DNA of 64,000 nt from Sporosarcina sp. P13 (GTDB lineage Bacteria > Bacillota > Bacilli > Bacillales_A > Planococcaceae): assembly GCF_002743055.1 (NCBI RefSeq), contig NZ_PDYM01000003.1, positions 105,229 to 169,228 on the forward strand, read 5' to 3'. Below are positions 17,636-26,865 of this stretch, piece after piece; the first letter of the stretch is position 1; each line of letters starts with the position of its first letter. Position numbers and translations under genes: made by a program. The notes below the pieces were generated by a model, which was given only the letters and a program-made list of their open reading frames with translations, did no database searches and was not told the origin of the DNA.

Positions 17636-18553
17636 ATGAACAATATGGAGAAAGTCTTTACATATTATGATAACTACGCACAATCAGCGGATGGTTTATA
17701 TGTAGATGCGATACTTGAAGCAAGTGAAAAATGGCTTGATCAACCATCCTTAGTTGAATTGGAAGAGCCAGTGCAACCGGAAGAGATCCGTAAAGGGATT
17801 CAGCTTGCGTTATTAAAAGGGCTAAAGCAATCCGCACAAGCCCATCATCAAATGACACCTGACTCAATCGGCTACTTAATCGGTTATTTGGTCAATAAAT
17901 TAGTAGGGTCAAAAGAAACAACTACTTTTTTAGATCCGGCAGTAGGAACAGGAAATCTACTCTTTACCGTCCTCAATCAATTTAAAGGTGAAGCGACTGC
18001 AAGCGCAGTAGAAATTGACGATGTGCTCGTTCAAATTGCGGCAGCTACAGCCAACCTATTAGAACTTCCGGTGTCATTCTATCTACAAGATGCTCTTCGT
18101 CCGTTGCCCATCGATCTAGTAGACACAGTCGTAAGTGATTTGCCGGTTGGATACTATCCTGACGACGAAGTAGCAATGGATTATGAACTCATGTCTAAAG
18201 AGGGACACGCGTTCTCACATTATCTTTATATTGAACAATCCATGAGATACGTTAAACCAGGTGGCTATGGGCTTTTCGTCGTCCCGTCTAGACTATTAAC
18301 TGCAGACGGAGCAGAACCAATCTTGACATACGTCAAAGAGCATCGGTTACTTAGAGGTCTATTCGAACTTCCTAATTCTTTATTTGCAGACCAACGCTTT
18401 GCGAAGAGTATCCTTCTATTACAACAGCCGCCAACCGAACACTTCGTACTACCGGACGTTATACTAGCGAAAATTCCGGAGCTAGGAAATGCAGTAGCAA
18501 TGCAAAGTTTCTTCGACAAAGTTAGTGAGTGGGTAACGAATACAGGAAAATGA
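17636..18553 (+). CDS. ytxK: Class I SAM-dependent methyltransferase, YtxK type
   Basis: Methyltransferase-like protein related to the N6-adenine DNA methylases but of unknown substrate. In 305 residues the SAM-binding motif I is FLDPAVGTGNLLFTVL (about 98-113). The catalytic NPPY of adenine methylases is replaced by DLPVGYYP, so true DNA methylation is doubtful; HAFSHYLYIEQSMRYVKPGGYGLFVVPSRLL is the post-motif region. Synteny tpx-ytxK-ackA matches B. subtilis. There is no restriction gene nearby. Confidence 0.85.
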   Translation: MNNMEKVFTYYDNYAQSADGLYVDAILEASEKWLDQPSLVELEEPVQPEEIRKGIQLALLKGLKQSAQAHHQMTPDSIGYLIGYLVNKLVGSKETTTFLDPAVGTGNLLFTVLNQFKGEATASAVEIDDVLVQIAAATANLLELPVSFYLQDALRPLPIDLVDTVVSDLPVGYYPDDEVAMDYELMSKEGHAFSHYLYIEQSMRYVKPGGYGLFVVPSRLLTADGAEPILTYVKEHRLLRGLFELPNSLFADQRFAKSILLLQQPPTEHFVLPDVILAKIPELGNAVAMQSFFDKVSEWVTNTGK

Positions 18554-18573
18554 CGCGTAAGTCAATTCTTCAG

Positions 18574-18620
18574 ACTGCAAATCAACTCTTGTAATTAAGA
18601 GTTTGTTTGCAGTTTCTTAT
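18574..18620 (+). terminator. Intrinsic terminator after ytxK
   Basis: ACTGCAAA-tc-AACTCTT-gtaatt-AAGAGTT-tg-TTTGCAGT followed by TTCTTA. Confidence 0.8.
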
Positions 18621-18845
18621 TGAAGAGTAGTAAGTTTAACAATTGACTCACTATATCTAGATAAGTAAGCTGGTTGCCTCACAGCGGGCTCAAAAAACGT
18701 GTCCGCTTGCAAAGAAGTACAACGAAAGTTTTGTATTTTATTATTACTTTGTTATAAATTAGGGGAATACACTTCGGCCATATCCTGTCGTTTTGCTGAA
18801 AAAGAAGATATGCATAGGAAAATAGCGCAGAATTCATTATTTCAA

Positions 18846-18874
18846 TTGCCTTTCAAAGAAATTGCTATTATAAT
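18846..18874 (+). promoter_or_regulatory. Sigma-A promoter of ackA
   Basis: TTGCCT (18846-18851), 17 bp spacer, TATAAT (18869-18874), 48 bp before the start codon. The rest of the gap 18621-18845 shows only a weak CAGCGG...CCGCTTG inverted repeat near 18678-18710. Confidence 0.65.
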
Positions 18875-18921
18875 GACTTGAAACGTTCATGAAAACATAA
18901 TCATTTTAAGGGGTGGAGTTC

Positions 18922-20139
18922 GTGCCAAAAATATTAGCAATTAATGCTGGAAGTTCATCATTGAAATTTCAGTTAATTGAAATGACGACAGAAGAAGAGA
19001 TTACAAAGGGGTTATTCGAAAGAATTGGTTTGGAAAACTCTGTTTTTTCTATGTCCAAAAATGAGAAGGAAATTGAAAAAGTATTGGATATCGCTGACCA
19101 TTCAGTGGCGGTAAATATGCTACTTGAGCATTTGTTAAGTGAAGGAGTCGTATCGTCTTACGATGAGATCGATGGAATTGGTCACCGTGTAGTTCATGGA
19201 GGCGAACTGTTTAGTGATTCCGTACTTATCAATGATGAAATTATTGATAAACTAGAAAGTATTTCTAGTTTTGCACCCTTACATAACCCAGCTAATATAA
19301 CTGGAATTAGTGCATTCAAAAAAGCACTGCCAAACACACCTGCAGTTGCTATTTTCGATACGGCATTCCACCAAACAATGCCTGAAAAAGCATTTTTGTA
19401 TGCGTTGCCTTATGAATATTATGAAAAGTACGGTATCCGGAAATATGGTTTCCACGGTACTAGTCATAAATACGTTACAGAGCGCGCTGCCAAGATCTTG
19501 AACAGACCACTTGAAGACACACGTCTGATTTCATGTCACTTAGGTAATGGAGCTAGTATCGCGGCTGTTAAGGGCGGTAAGTCAGTGGATACATCTATGG
19601 GCTTCACTCCATTAGCTGGTGTCATTATGGGTACGCGTTCGGGAAATATCGACCCAGCATTAATTCCTTATATGATGGAACGTACAAACCAATCAGCAGA
19701 AGAAGTAGTTAATGTCCTGAATAAAAAGTCTGGATTACTTGGTCTAAGCGGATTTTCAAGCGACTTACGTGATATCACAGGAGCGGCGGAGCAGGGAAAT
19801 GAACGCGCTCAACTAGCTCTTGATGTATTCACGGATCGTATTCACCAACATATAGGGCAATATGCAGCGGGCATGGGCGGAGTCGATGCTATCATTTTCA
19901 CAGCAGGAATCGGAGAAAACAGTGCGATTGTGCGTGAAAAGGTAATGAAAGGCCTTGAATTCATGGGTGTCTATTTTGATCCAAGTCTAAATAATGTCAG
20001 AGGACAAGAAGCGTATATTAGTTTCCCGCACTCACCGGTAAAAGTATTAATTATACCAACGAACGAAGAAATCATGCTTGCGCGTGATACTGTTCGAATT
20101 GCAGATATTACACTAGAACCACTTCAAACAGTAGAATAA
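18922..20139 (+). CDS. ackA: Acetate kinase
   Basis: Interconverts acetyl phosphate plus ADP with acetate plus ATP in overflow metabolism. The 405 residues start [18 protein letters not shown] (phosphate-binding motif), and have [27 protein letters not shown] and FTAGIGENS, all standard for the ASKHA-fold family. The GTG at 18922 is chosen because AAGGGGTGG is correctly spaced; an in-frame GTG at 18913 lies within that site. B. subtilis ackA has a CcpA cre site; I looked and found no convincing one here. Phosphotransacetylase is not in the window. Confidence 0.97.
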   Translation: MPKILAINAGSSSLKFQLIEMTTEEEITKGLFERIGLENSVFSMSKNEKEIEKVLDIADHSVAVNMLLEHLLSEGVVSSYDEIDGIGHRVVHGGELFSDSVLINDEIIDKLESISSFAPLHNPANITGISAFKKALPNTPAVAIFDTAFHQTMPEKAFLYALPYEYYEKYGIRKYGFHGTSHKYVTERAAKILNRPLEDTRLISCHLGNGASIAAVKGGKSVDTSMGFTPLAGVIMGTRSGNIDPALIPYMMERTNQSAEEVVNVLNKKSGLLGLSGFSSDLRDITGAAEQGNERAQLALDVFTDRIHQHIGQYAAGMGGVDAIIFTAGIGENSAIVREKVMKGLEFMGVYFDPSLNNVRGQEAYISFPHSPVKVLIIPTNEEIMLARDTVRIADITLEPLQTVE

Positions 20140-20146
20140 GATTGTA

Positions 20147-20187
20147 AACTGTCCCGAGTGTCTGCAGGCGTTCGGGACAGTTATTTT
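20147..20187 (+). terminator. Intrinsic terminator after ackA
   Basis: AACTGTCCCGA...TCGGGACAGTT with an extended loop, followed by ATTTTG. Confidence 0.8.
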
Positions 20188-20203
20188 GATTGGTGAACTT
20201 AAA

Positions 20204-20235
20204 AAGTGACGATAACCAATTGGTTATCGTCACTT
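20204..20235. terminator. Bidirectional terminator of the universal stress gene
   Basis: Perfect 32-bp palindrome with arms AAGTGACGATAACCAA, just past the stop of the minus-strand universal stress gene. Confidence 0.75.
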
Positions 20236-20246
20236 GTCTGTTTGAA

Positions 20247-20693
20247 TTATTCTTCAGGTGTACGTACAACAAGTACGTCGCATTTTGCGGAGCGGACGAT
20301 ATTTTCGGAAACACTACCGATTAGGAAACGTTCTACCCTGTTCAATCCAGTAGCGCCACAGATGATTAGATCGGCGTTTAGCTTTTTCGCGATATCCCGT
20401 GGAATTAACGTCTTAGGGGAACCGTATTCTACGTGGATTTGCACGTTGTTCAAACCAGCTTTTGTAGCTTCTGTACTGTAATCAGTTAATAACTCTTCTG
20501 CGTATTTTTGTGCACGTTCTGCAATTGAACGATCGTATGCTTCAACAGCCGCATATGAACGCGTGTCGATGATGTTGATCAAGTGAAGAGTTGCGTCGTT
20601 ACGGTCTGCAATAGCGATTGCTTTATTGAAAGCCCATTTAGCCTCATCCGAACCGTCTACAGCCACAATAATATCTTTGTACTTAAGTGCCAT
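20247..20693 (-). CDS. Universal stress protein (UspA family)
   Basis: Single-domain Usp of 148 residues. The N-terminal IIVAVDGSDEAKWAFNKAI and the C-terminal nucleotide-binding motif ICGATGLNRVERFLIGSVSENIVRSAKCDVLVVR (G-x2-G-x9-G-[S/T]) indicate an ATP-binding member. Exact role is not predictable. The ATG is preceded by GGATGGAGTGG. It is divergent from ald, separated by 237 bp. In Bacillus relatives a Usp gene also sits between ackA and ald. Confidence 0.92.
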   Translation of the reverse strand: MALKYKDIIVAVDGSDEAKWAFNKAIAIADRNDATLHLINIIDTRSYAAVEAYDRSIAERAQKYAEELLTDYSTEATKAGLNNVQIHVEYGSPKTLIPRDIAKKLNADLIICGATGLNRVERFLIGSVSENIVRSAKCDVLVVRTPEE

Positions 20694-20930
20694 AAGATAA
20701 CCACTCCATCCTTAAAATTAAATTCTTTCTACACTAATTATATTCTACGTACTTTGTTAGTATCCTTCTTTTCTTGTCGAAATATTTTTATAAATCTGTA
20801 CGCGTTGAAAAAGTCTATTGATTGACAAGAAAAAGAGGAAAAGTCTTTTATTTTCTGATAAGATTAAATTGTAATTAATCGGCAAACGTAACGAGCGATT
20901 ACCGTAACATTCATTTTAGGAGGATTTTAC

Positions 20931-22052
20931 ATGCGTATAGGTGTTCCGAAAGAAATTAAAAACAATGAAAACCGAGTGGCCATTGCCCCTGCTAGTGTAC
21001 TAACTTTAAAAACGGCTGGACATGAAGTGTTTATTGAAACAGGTGCTGGGATTGGTTCTAGTTTTCAGGATGAAGAATATAAAGAAGCGGGAGCTACGAT
21101 TGTAGCGACAGCTGCTGAAGCTTGGGATGTAGAAATGGTCCTGAAGGTTAAAGAACCAGCAGCTTCAGAATTTAAATTCTTCCGTGAAGGATTAATTTTA
21201 TTCACTTATCTACACTTAGCTCCGGAAGAGAAGTTGACTCAGGCGTTGCTTGAAAATAAAGTGACGGCGCTTGCATATGAAACAGTGCAGTTACCAAATG
21301 GCGCTTTACCATTACTAGCGCCGATGAGTGAAGTAGCTGGTCGTATGGCAACTCAAATCGGTGCACAGTATTTAGAAAAGACTAGAGGTGGAAAGGGAAT
21401 CTTGTTAGCGGGAGTCCCAGGTGTTTCGCGTGGTAAGATCGCAATCATCGGTGGTGGACAAGCAGGTACGAACGCGGCACGTGTTGCAATTGGTATCGGT
21501 GCGCATGTTACGATTCTTGATTTATCTGTAGAAAGAGTCCGTCAGTTAGATGAAATGTTCGGTAAAGACATTCAAACGCTCGTTTCAAATCCTTATAATA
21601 TCGCACACGCGGTGAAAGACGCAGACTTAGTTATTGGCTGTGTGCTAATTCCAGGCGCGAAAGCACCAACATTAGTTACTGAAGAAATGATTAAATCCAT
21701 GAGTCCAGGCTCCGTCTTAATTGATATTGCGATTGACCAAGGCGGTATTTTTGAAACGTCTGACCGTGTAACGACCCATGATGATCCAACATACGTAAGA
21801 CATGGTATCATTCATTATGCAGTAGCAAATATGCCGGGGGCGGTTCCGCAGACATCAACGATGGCGTTGACGAATGTAACAATTCCTTACGCACTTCAAA
21901 TAGCGAATAAAGGTGTTAAGAAAGCATGCTTAGAAAACGAAGCATTGCTTAAGGGGATCAATACGTTAGCGGGGCACGTGACATATAAAGCAGTGGCAGA
22001 AGCACAATCACTTGAATCTACTGACGCTGCAGAATTACTAGAAACTTTATAA
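20931..22052 (+). CDS. ald: Alanine dehydrogenase
   Basis: NAD-dependent oxidative deamination of L-alanine to pyruvate and ammonia; in Bacillus it supports growth on alanine and sporulation. The 373 residues begin [23 protein letters not shown], carry the catalytic lysine in VKEP and histidine in YLHLA, and have the Rossmann motif [22 protein letters not shown] at about 170-190. It is monocistronic with a strong terminator. The upstream 237 bp contain TTGACA at 20822-20827 but no clear -10 at the right distance. Confidence 0.97.
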   Translation: MRIGVPKEIKNNENRVAIAPASVLTLKTAGHEVFIETGAGIGSSFQDEEYKEAGATIVATAAEAWDVEMVLKVKEPAASEFKFFREGLILFTYLHLAPEEKLTQALLENKVTALAYETVQLPNGALPLLAPMSEVAGRMATQIGAQYLEKTRGGKGILLAGVPGVSRGKIAIIGGGQAGTNAARVAIGIGAHVTILDLSVERVRQLDEMFGKDIQTLVSNPYNIAHAVKDADLVIGCVLIPGAKAPTLVTEEMIKSMSPGSVLIDIAIDQGGIFETSDRVTTHDDPTYVRHGIIHYAVANMPGAVPQTSTMALTNVTIPYALQIANKGVKKACLENEALLKGINTLAGHVTYKAVAEAQSLESTDAAELLETL

Positions 22053-22055
22053 CGT

Positions 22056-22090
22056 AAAAAGGAGTCCGAGGAAAAATCGGACTCCTTTTT
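22056..22090. terminator. Bidirectional terminator between ald and the Xaa-Pro peptidase gene
   Basis: AAAAAGGAGTCCGA-ggaaaaa-TCGGACTCCTTTTT, symmetrical with poly-A and poly-T flanks between convergent genes. Confidence 0.9.
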
Positions 22091-22098
22091 ACGTTTAA

Positions 22099-23190
22099 TT
22101 AGACGATTTTTAGATCTTTGGGGTATTTCGTCAGCACTTCCACACCATTTTTTGTTACGACTACGTCATCTTCAATTCGCACACCTGTAATGTTTGGATC
22201 GTATATACCTGGCTCGATTGTAAAGACCATACCTTCTTTTAAAGGCAGCGTGTTTGTTGCTGTTAAGGAAGGATATTCATGTACCGAAATTCCTAAACCG
22301 TGGCCAATTCGGTGTGGGAATAATTCGCCGTATCCTGCTTCTTCAATTACGGAACGAGCGGCAAGATCTACTTCTTTCGCCAATGTGCCTGGGCGTACGA
22401 CATCTATCGCAGCTTGTTGTGCGCGTTGCACTGTATCATAAATTTTACGTTTTTCTTCTGTTGGTTCACCAAATGCAATGGTACGCGTGATATCTGAACA
22501 ATAGCCTTTATACACTACTCCAAGATCGAATAGGATAAAATCACCTTTTTCAATCGCTCGATTACTAGGAATGCCATGTGGTGAAGCAGTCTTTTTACCT
22601 GAAATGATAATCGTGTCAAAGGACATCTTCTCGGCACCTTTTTGTTTCACAGCTTGTTCTACAGCTTGTACGATTTCGAGCTCGGTTTTGCCCTCCGCTA
22701 TTTCACTACACCCGATTTCGATCGCATAGTCCGCTAATTCGGCTGCTTTGCGCAAAAAGTCAAGTTCCGCCACGTCTTTGATCAAACGATACGTAGCTAA
22801 TTCATTATCTAAAGTAGCAAATAATAAAGCGGGGAAGCGTTCTTGTAGAATCTCAAAACGGTCAACAGTCAAATGTTCTTTTTCAATTGCTAGCAAGGAG
22901 AATGTGGGAACTCGCTCTGTAATCGCTTGATCTAGAAATTCAAACGCATTATCCGTATCTTTATAGCCAATAATGTCGTGTGTCCAACCGATGGCTTTGA
23001 CATCTTCCACTTCCATGTATGGGCAGATGATGAAAGGATTATGGTCTTTAAAGATGACTACACCTAATAGCCGCTCGTGGGGATCACTTCTGAATTTGGT
23101 TAGATAAAATATATTATCGGGATTTGTAACAAGCGCGGCATCAATATTATGAGTACTTAAAAAATCTTGCACTTTTTTAATGGTGGACAT
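22099..23190 (-). CDS. M24-family Xaa-Pro peptidase
   Basis: Dinuclear metallopeptidase that cleaves Xaa-Pro dipeptides or N-terminal Xaa-Pro bonds. In 363 residues, an N-terminal creatinase-like domain (about 1-130) precedes the pita-bread catalytic domain. Metal ligands are visible in FDLGVVYKGYCSDITR (two Asp), HRIGHGLGISVHE (His), EPGIY (Glu) and RIEDDVVV (Glu). GAGGAGG precedes the ATG. Members here are annotated either PepQ or aminopeptidase P, and the sequence alone does not decide. It is divergent from ytkL across 128 bp holding a tandem repeat. Confidence 0.92.
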   Translation of the reverse strand: MSTIKKVQDFLSTHNIDAALVTNPDNIFYLTKFRSDPHERLLGVVIFKDHNPFIICPYMEVEDVKAIGWTHDIIGYKDTDNAFEFLDQAITERVPTFSLLAIEKEHLTVDRFEILQERFPALLFATLDNELATYRLIKDVAELDFLRKAAELADYAIEIGCSEIAEGKTELEIVQAVEQAVKQKGAEKMSFDTIIISGKKTASPHGIPSNRAIEKGDFILFDLGVVYKGYCSDITRTIAFGEPTEEKRKIYDTVQRAQQAAIDVVRPGTLAKEVDLAARSVIEEAGYGELFPHRIGHGLGISVHEYPSLTATNTLPLKEGMVFTIEPGIYDPNITGVRIEDDVVVTKNGVEVLTKYPKDLKIV

Positions 23191-23239
23191 GATGGAACCT
23201 CCTCTGTTTTAGTTAGTATAACAAAAAAAGAGGGTTTTA

Positions 23240-23279
23240 CGCTGTACTATAGAAAGTGTGCGCTGTACTATAGAAAGTG
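23240..23279. repeat. Two tandem copies of a 19-bp sequence
   Basis: CGCTGTACTATAGAAAGTG occurs identically at 23240-23258 and 23261-23279 (period 21 bp), between the divergent peptidase and ytkL genes. Confidence 0.9.
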
Positions 23280-23318
23280 GTAGAATAGAGTTATAATTTT
23301 TTGAGGAGAGTGTGTTTT

Positions 23319-23996
23319 ATGAAAATTTCGTACCATGGACATTCAATAGTAAAAATAGAAACAAAAGGAAAAACCATCTTAATCGATCCTTTTATTACAG
23401 GAAACGACTTGACGGATTTAAAAGCAGCGGATGAAAAACCTGATGTGATTTTGTTGACGCACGGTCATAACGACCATGTAGGGGATACGATGGAAATCGC
23501 CAAAAGAGAAAATATTCTCGTCGTTGCACCAAATGAGCTAGCTGTATATTTAGGTTTTCAAGGTTTGCAGACTCACGGCATGAATATCGGAGGCTCCAAA
23601 GAGTTTGATTTTGGAACCGTGAAATATACGCAAGCATTCCACAGTTCATCTTATACGACTGAAGAAAATGAAATCATTTATACAGGTATGCCGGCAGGGT
23701 TATTATTGACGATTGAAGGGAAGATTATTTACCATGCAGGAGACACTTCACTATTTAGTGATATGAAGTTATACGCTGAGGATGGGATTGATGTAGCATT
23801 CTTACCGATTGGCGATAACTTTACAATGGGCCCGCGTGATGCGGCGAAAGCTGTAGAAATCTTGCAACCTAAACTGACAGTACCCATTCACTATAATACG
23901 TTTCCGCCGATTAAGCAGGACCCTGAAGACTTCAAGACCTTAGTAGAGTCTCATGAAGTGAAAATCATGCAAGCGGGAGATATGATAGAGCTGTAA
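23319..23996 (+). CDS. ytkL: Metal-dependent hydrolase, YtkL (UlaG-like metallo-beta-lactamase fold)
   Basis: Predicted cytoplasmic hydrolase of unknown substrate. In 225 residues, the metal-binding motif [10 protein letters not shown] is at about 47-56, [10 protein letters not shown] carries the bridging Asp, and [11 protein letters not shown] the later His. The start KISYHGHS also fits the UPF0173/UlaG-like family. The ATG at 23319 follows TTGAGGAGAG; the frame opens six codons earlier at a weaker site. It is followed by a terminator and ytoI, the order found in Bacillus. Confidence 0.92.
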   Translation: MKISYHGHSIVKIETKGKTILIDPFITGNDLTDLKAADEKPDVILLTHGHNDHVGDTMEIAKRENILVVAPNELAVYLGFQGLQTHGMNIGGSKEFDFGTVKYTQAFHSSSYTTEENEIIYTGMPAGLLLTIEGKIIYHAGDTSLFSDMKLYAEDGIDVAFLPIGDNFTMGPRDAAKAVEILQPKLTVPIHYNTFPPIKQDPEDFKTLVESHEVKIMQAGDMIEL

Positions 23997-24015
23997 AAAT
24001 AAATAAAAAGTACTT

Positions 24016-24054
24016 ACGGTGTAGACGCATTGTTAGCGTCTAGACCGTCTTTTT
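24016..24054 (+). terminator. Intrinsic terminator after ytkL
   Basis: ACGGT-g-TAGACGC-attgtta-GCGTCTA-g-ACCGT followed by CTTTTT. Confidence 0.85.
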
Positions 24055-24123
24055 GCATGACTTATGGTATGATTAGCAATAAGCATAAACCATTTATAAC
24101 AGGTCGAAGAAAAAGGTGAAATC

Positions 24124-25431
24124 ATGTCAACTAAACACGAACAGATTTTGCGTTATATTGAAAGTTTGGCAGTGGGAGAAAAGATTTCTGTCCGCCAAGT
24201 AGCGAAAGCATTAGAGGTTAGTGATGGTACTGCTTATCGCGCAATTAAAGAAGCGGAAAATCAGAAACTGGTCAACACGATTGAACGTGTTGGCACGATT
24301 CGAATTGAAAAAAAGAAAAAAGAAAATATTGAACGTCTTACATTTGCTGAAGTGATAAATATTGTCGATGGTGTCGTGTTAGGTGGACGCGATGGATTAC
24401 ATAAAACACTGACGAAGTTTGTCGTGGGAGCTATGCAACTTGAGGACATGATTCGATATATCGATGCAGGCAGTTTGCTGATTGTAGGCAATCGCTTAAA
24501 AGCTCATGAAATTGCTATAAAAGCAGGGGCGGCGGTACTCGTCACAGGAGGTTTTGATGCAACCGATGATGTAAAGCAATTAGCTGATGAAATGAATTTA
24601 CCTGTCATTTCCACAAGTTATGACACGTTTACTGTTGCAACGATGCTAAATCGCGCGATCTATGATCAGCTAATTGAAAAAGAAATATTATTAGTAGAAG
24701 ACATTCTGACGCCTATTGCGCGTACAGTCACATTATCTCCGGAAGACTCAGTAGATCAATTTTTCGAGGTGAATCATCAGACATCACACTCTGCATATCC
24801 AGTCGTCGAGTCAAATGGAAAGTTAGTAGGTATTCTTACTTCTCGCGATGTGGTCAGTAAACCTGATGTAGATATTGTAAAAAAAGTCATGACAACTGAG
24901 CCAATAACGGTTAACGGTAAAATGAGTGTAGCTTCCGCGGGTCATAGTATGATTTGGGAAGGCATTGATTTAATGCCGGTTGTAACAGAAGCAGGCATTC
25001 TAGAAGGTATTATTAGCCGTCAAGATGTACTGAAAGCCTTGCAGATGACACAGCGTCAGCCACAACAAGGTGAAACGATCGACGACATCGTAAAAAATCA
25101 GATGAAAGCTATTCCGAATGCGCCTGAAAAAATCGAATTTTCTGTTGTCCCACAAATGACCAATCAATTTGGCTCGTTATCCTACGGGGCTATGCTGACG
25201 ATATTGACTGAAGCAGGAAGTCGTGCAATCAAATTACAAAAACGTGGAGAAAGTGTCCCCGAAAATATTACGATTTATTTCATCAAACATGTGCAACTAG
25301 GTGCTTCGGTTACAATAAATCCTACAATCATTCATTTAAGCCGTCGATTTATCAAGCTGGAATTTGAATTGTTGTCAAATGACGGTATTGTAGCTAAAGC
25401 AATGGGTACGTTCCAACTTTTTGAAAAATGA
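24124..25431 (+). CDS. ytoI: DRTGG/CBS/hotdog multidomain protein YtoI
   Basis: A 435-residue predicted nucleotide-sensing regulator. The order is: winged-helix HTH (about 5-60, VGEKISVRQVAKALEVSDGTAYRAIKEAE), a DRTGG domain (about 70-185), a CBS pair (about 190-315, with TSRDVVSKPDV and ISRQDVLKAL), and a C-terminal hotdog thioesterase-like domain (about 335-433). CBS pairs bind adenine nucleotides in other proteins; the ligand here is not known. Synteny ytkL-ytoI-ytpI-nrnA is conserved in Bacillus. It might control a nearby gene, but I see no direct evidence. Confidence 0.9.
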   Translation: MSTKHEQILRYIESLAVGEKISVRQVAKALEVSDGTAYRAIKEAENQKLVNTIERVGTIRIEKKKKENIERLTFAEVINIVDGVVLGGRDGLHKTLTKFVVGAMQLEDMIRYIDAGSLLIVGNRLKAHEIAIKAGAAVLVTGGFDATDDVKQLADEMNLPVISTSYDTFTVATMLNRAIYDQLIEKEILLVEDILTPIARTVTLSPEDSVDQFFEVNHQTSHSAYPVVESNGKLVGILTSRDVVSKPDVDIVKKVMTTEPITVNGKMSVASAGHSMIWEGIDLMPVVTEAGILEGIISRQDVLKALQMTQRQPQQGETIDDIVKNQMKAIPNAPEKIEFSVVPQMTNQFGSLSYGAMLTILTEAGSRAIKLQKRGESVPENITIYFIKHVQLGASVTINPTIIHLSRRFIKLEFELLSNDGIVAKAMGTFQLFEK

Positions 25432-25440
25432 TACAACAAA

Positions 25441-25469
25441 AAAACTGATGCCTATAGGACATCAGTTTT
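25441..25469. terminator. Convergent terminator between ytoI and ytpI
   Basis: AAAACTGATG-cctatagga-CATCAGTTTT; it overlaps the ytpI stop region. Confidence 0.7.
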
Positions 25470-25782
25470 CGTTCAGTCTACGCTCTTCAGCTATAAACTG
25501 CTTATAATGCTTTGTCGCATTAAAATTGAAAATCGCGACATAACCGCCGAACAATATGAAAATCGCGGCTATAACATATGTTAAAATACCTTCAAATAAC
25601 ATTAACTGATTGATCCCGAAAAAGATCAATAGCGCACCGAGTGCAGTTCCGGCCATGCTTGCATACATCTTTTTACGGATAGGAAACATATAGCTTGTAC
25701 GGAATTGACGCGTTTTAAAAACAAAATAAAAAACGCCGGAAGCGACGATACCAAAAACGAAAAGAAAATTAACCGTCTCCAT
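25462..25782 (-). CDS. ytpI: Small membrane protein YtpI
   Basis: A 106-residue membrane protein of unknown function. Three hydrophobic segments are visible (about 4-22, 44-62 and 68-88), followed by a charged C-terminal tail ending AEERRLNEN. The ATG at 25782 is chosen because ATGGAGG precedes it with eight-base spacing; the frame opens five codons upstream at that site. It lies convergent to ytoI and divergent from nrnA as in Bacillus. Confidence 0.8.
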   Translation of the reverse strand: METVNFLFVFGIVASGVFYFVFKTRQFRTSYMFPIRKKMYASMAGTALGALLIFFGINQLMLFEGILTYVIAAIFILFGGYVAIFNFNATKHYKQFIAEERRLNEN

Positions 25783-25904
25783 CAAAAAAGCCTCCATTAC
25801 ATAAAAATAACCTTATGCACTTTAGTGCTCCTTGGGTCACTATATATTGTAGCGGCTTTTAACTAGAATTGCGAATACTAGAACAAGAACTTGGGGGAAT
25901 CCGC

Positions 25905-26846
25905 ATGAAACGACAAATCATTGACACAATTGAACAATACGACAAAATCATTATCCACCGTCACGTCCGTCCAGATCCAGATGCATATGGATCTCAAATG
26001 GGTCTGAAAGCATTGATTGAAAAAAATTATCCTACTAAAGAAGTCTTAGCAGCTGGAGAACACGATGAACAGCTAACTTATTTAGGAAAGCCTAATCCAG
26101 TGAGTGAAACAGACTATGAAGGGGCACTCGTCATTGTGACGGATACTGCGAATACGGGTCGTATCGATGGATCATTCTATAATAATGGTGCATTTTTATT
26201 GAAAATCGATCATCATCCAAATGAAGACCCATATGGCGATGCGCGTTGGGTCAATACGGATGCAAGTTCTTGCTCGGAGATGATTTATACGATTTACGAA
26301 GAAGGTCAAGCTTCCTATGGTTGGGAAATGTCACCCGAAGCCGGGCGTTATCTATTTGCTGGAATCGTAGGAGATACAGGAAGATTTATGTTCCAGAGCA
26401 CTACGGAAAAAACATTTGAAGTTGCAAGTGAATTGATCAAACAACCTTTTGATCGGACAGAGCTATTTGCTGGAATGTATGAAGTGGATCGTAAAATATT
26501 ACATCTACAAGGGTATATTTATCAAAACTTCACAATTGACGAAAATGGTGCAGCTTATATTAAACTGACTAAAGAAATTCTTGAACAATTTGATGTTACC
26601 GTATCCGAAACATCACAGCTAGTAGGTTCATTAGGGGACGTCAAAGGAATTTGTGCTTGGATTATCTTTATTGAAGAAAACAATCAAATTCGTGTTCGTC
26701 TACGCTCGAAAGGTCCCATTATCAATACATTAGCGATGCAACACAATGGTGGCGGTCATCCACTTGCTTCAGGTGCTTCCGCTTATTCTTGGACCGAAGT
26801 AGACGAAATCATTGGGAAGCTGCAGGAACTTTGCAGAAATTATTAA
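25905..26846 (+). CDS. nrnA: Bifunctional oligoribonuclease / pAp phosphatase NrnA
   Basis: DHH-DHHA1 phosphoesterase that degrades nanoRNAs and dephosphorylates pAp, linking RNA turnover to sulfur metabolism. In 313 residues the motifs are HRHVRPDPDAYGSQ (about 20-33), VTDTANTGRID and KIDHHPNEDPYG (the DHH motif), and the DHHA1 part has HNGGGHPLASGAS near the end. ATG 25905 follows GGGGGAAT; the frame extends twelve codons upstream without a site. Only 19 bp separate it from dnaE. The ytrH-ytrI pair found between these genes in B. subtilis is absent. Confidence 0.95.
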   Translation: MKRQIIDTIEQYDKIIIHRHVRPDPDAYGSQMGLKALIEKNYPTKEVLAAGEHDEQLTYLGKPNPVSETDYEGALVIVTDTANTGRIDGSFYNNGAFLLKIDHHPNEDPYGDARWVNTDASSCSEMIYTIYEEGQASYGWEMSPEAGRYLFAGIVGDTGRFMFQSTTEKTFEVASELIKQPFDRTELFAGMYEVDRKILHLQGYIYQNFTIDENGAAYIKLTKEILEQFDVTVSETSQLVGSLGDVKGICAWIIFIEENNQIRVRLRSKGPIINTLAMQHNGGGHPLASGASAYSWTEVDEIIGKLQELCRNY

Positions 26847-26865
26847 GCAGAGCTGAGGGATTGAA

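Noticed and set aside
18876..18890. cre box at ackA (TGAAACGTTCA)
   Set aside because: Too short and out of register with TGWAANCGNTNWCA.
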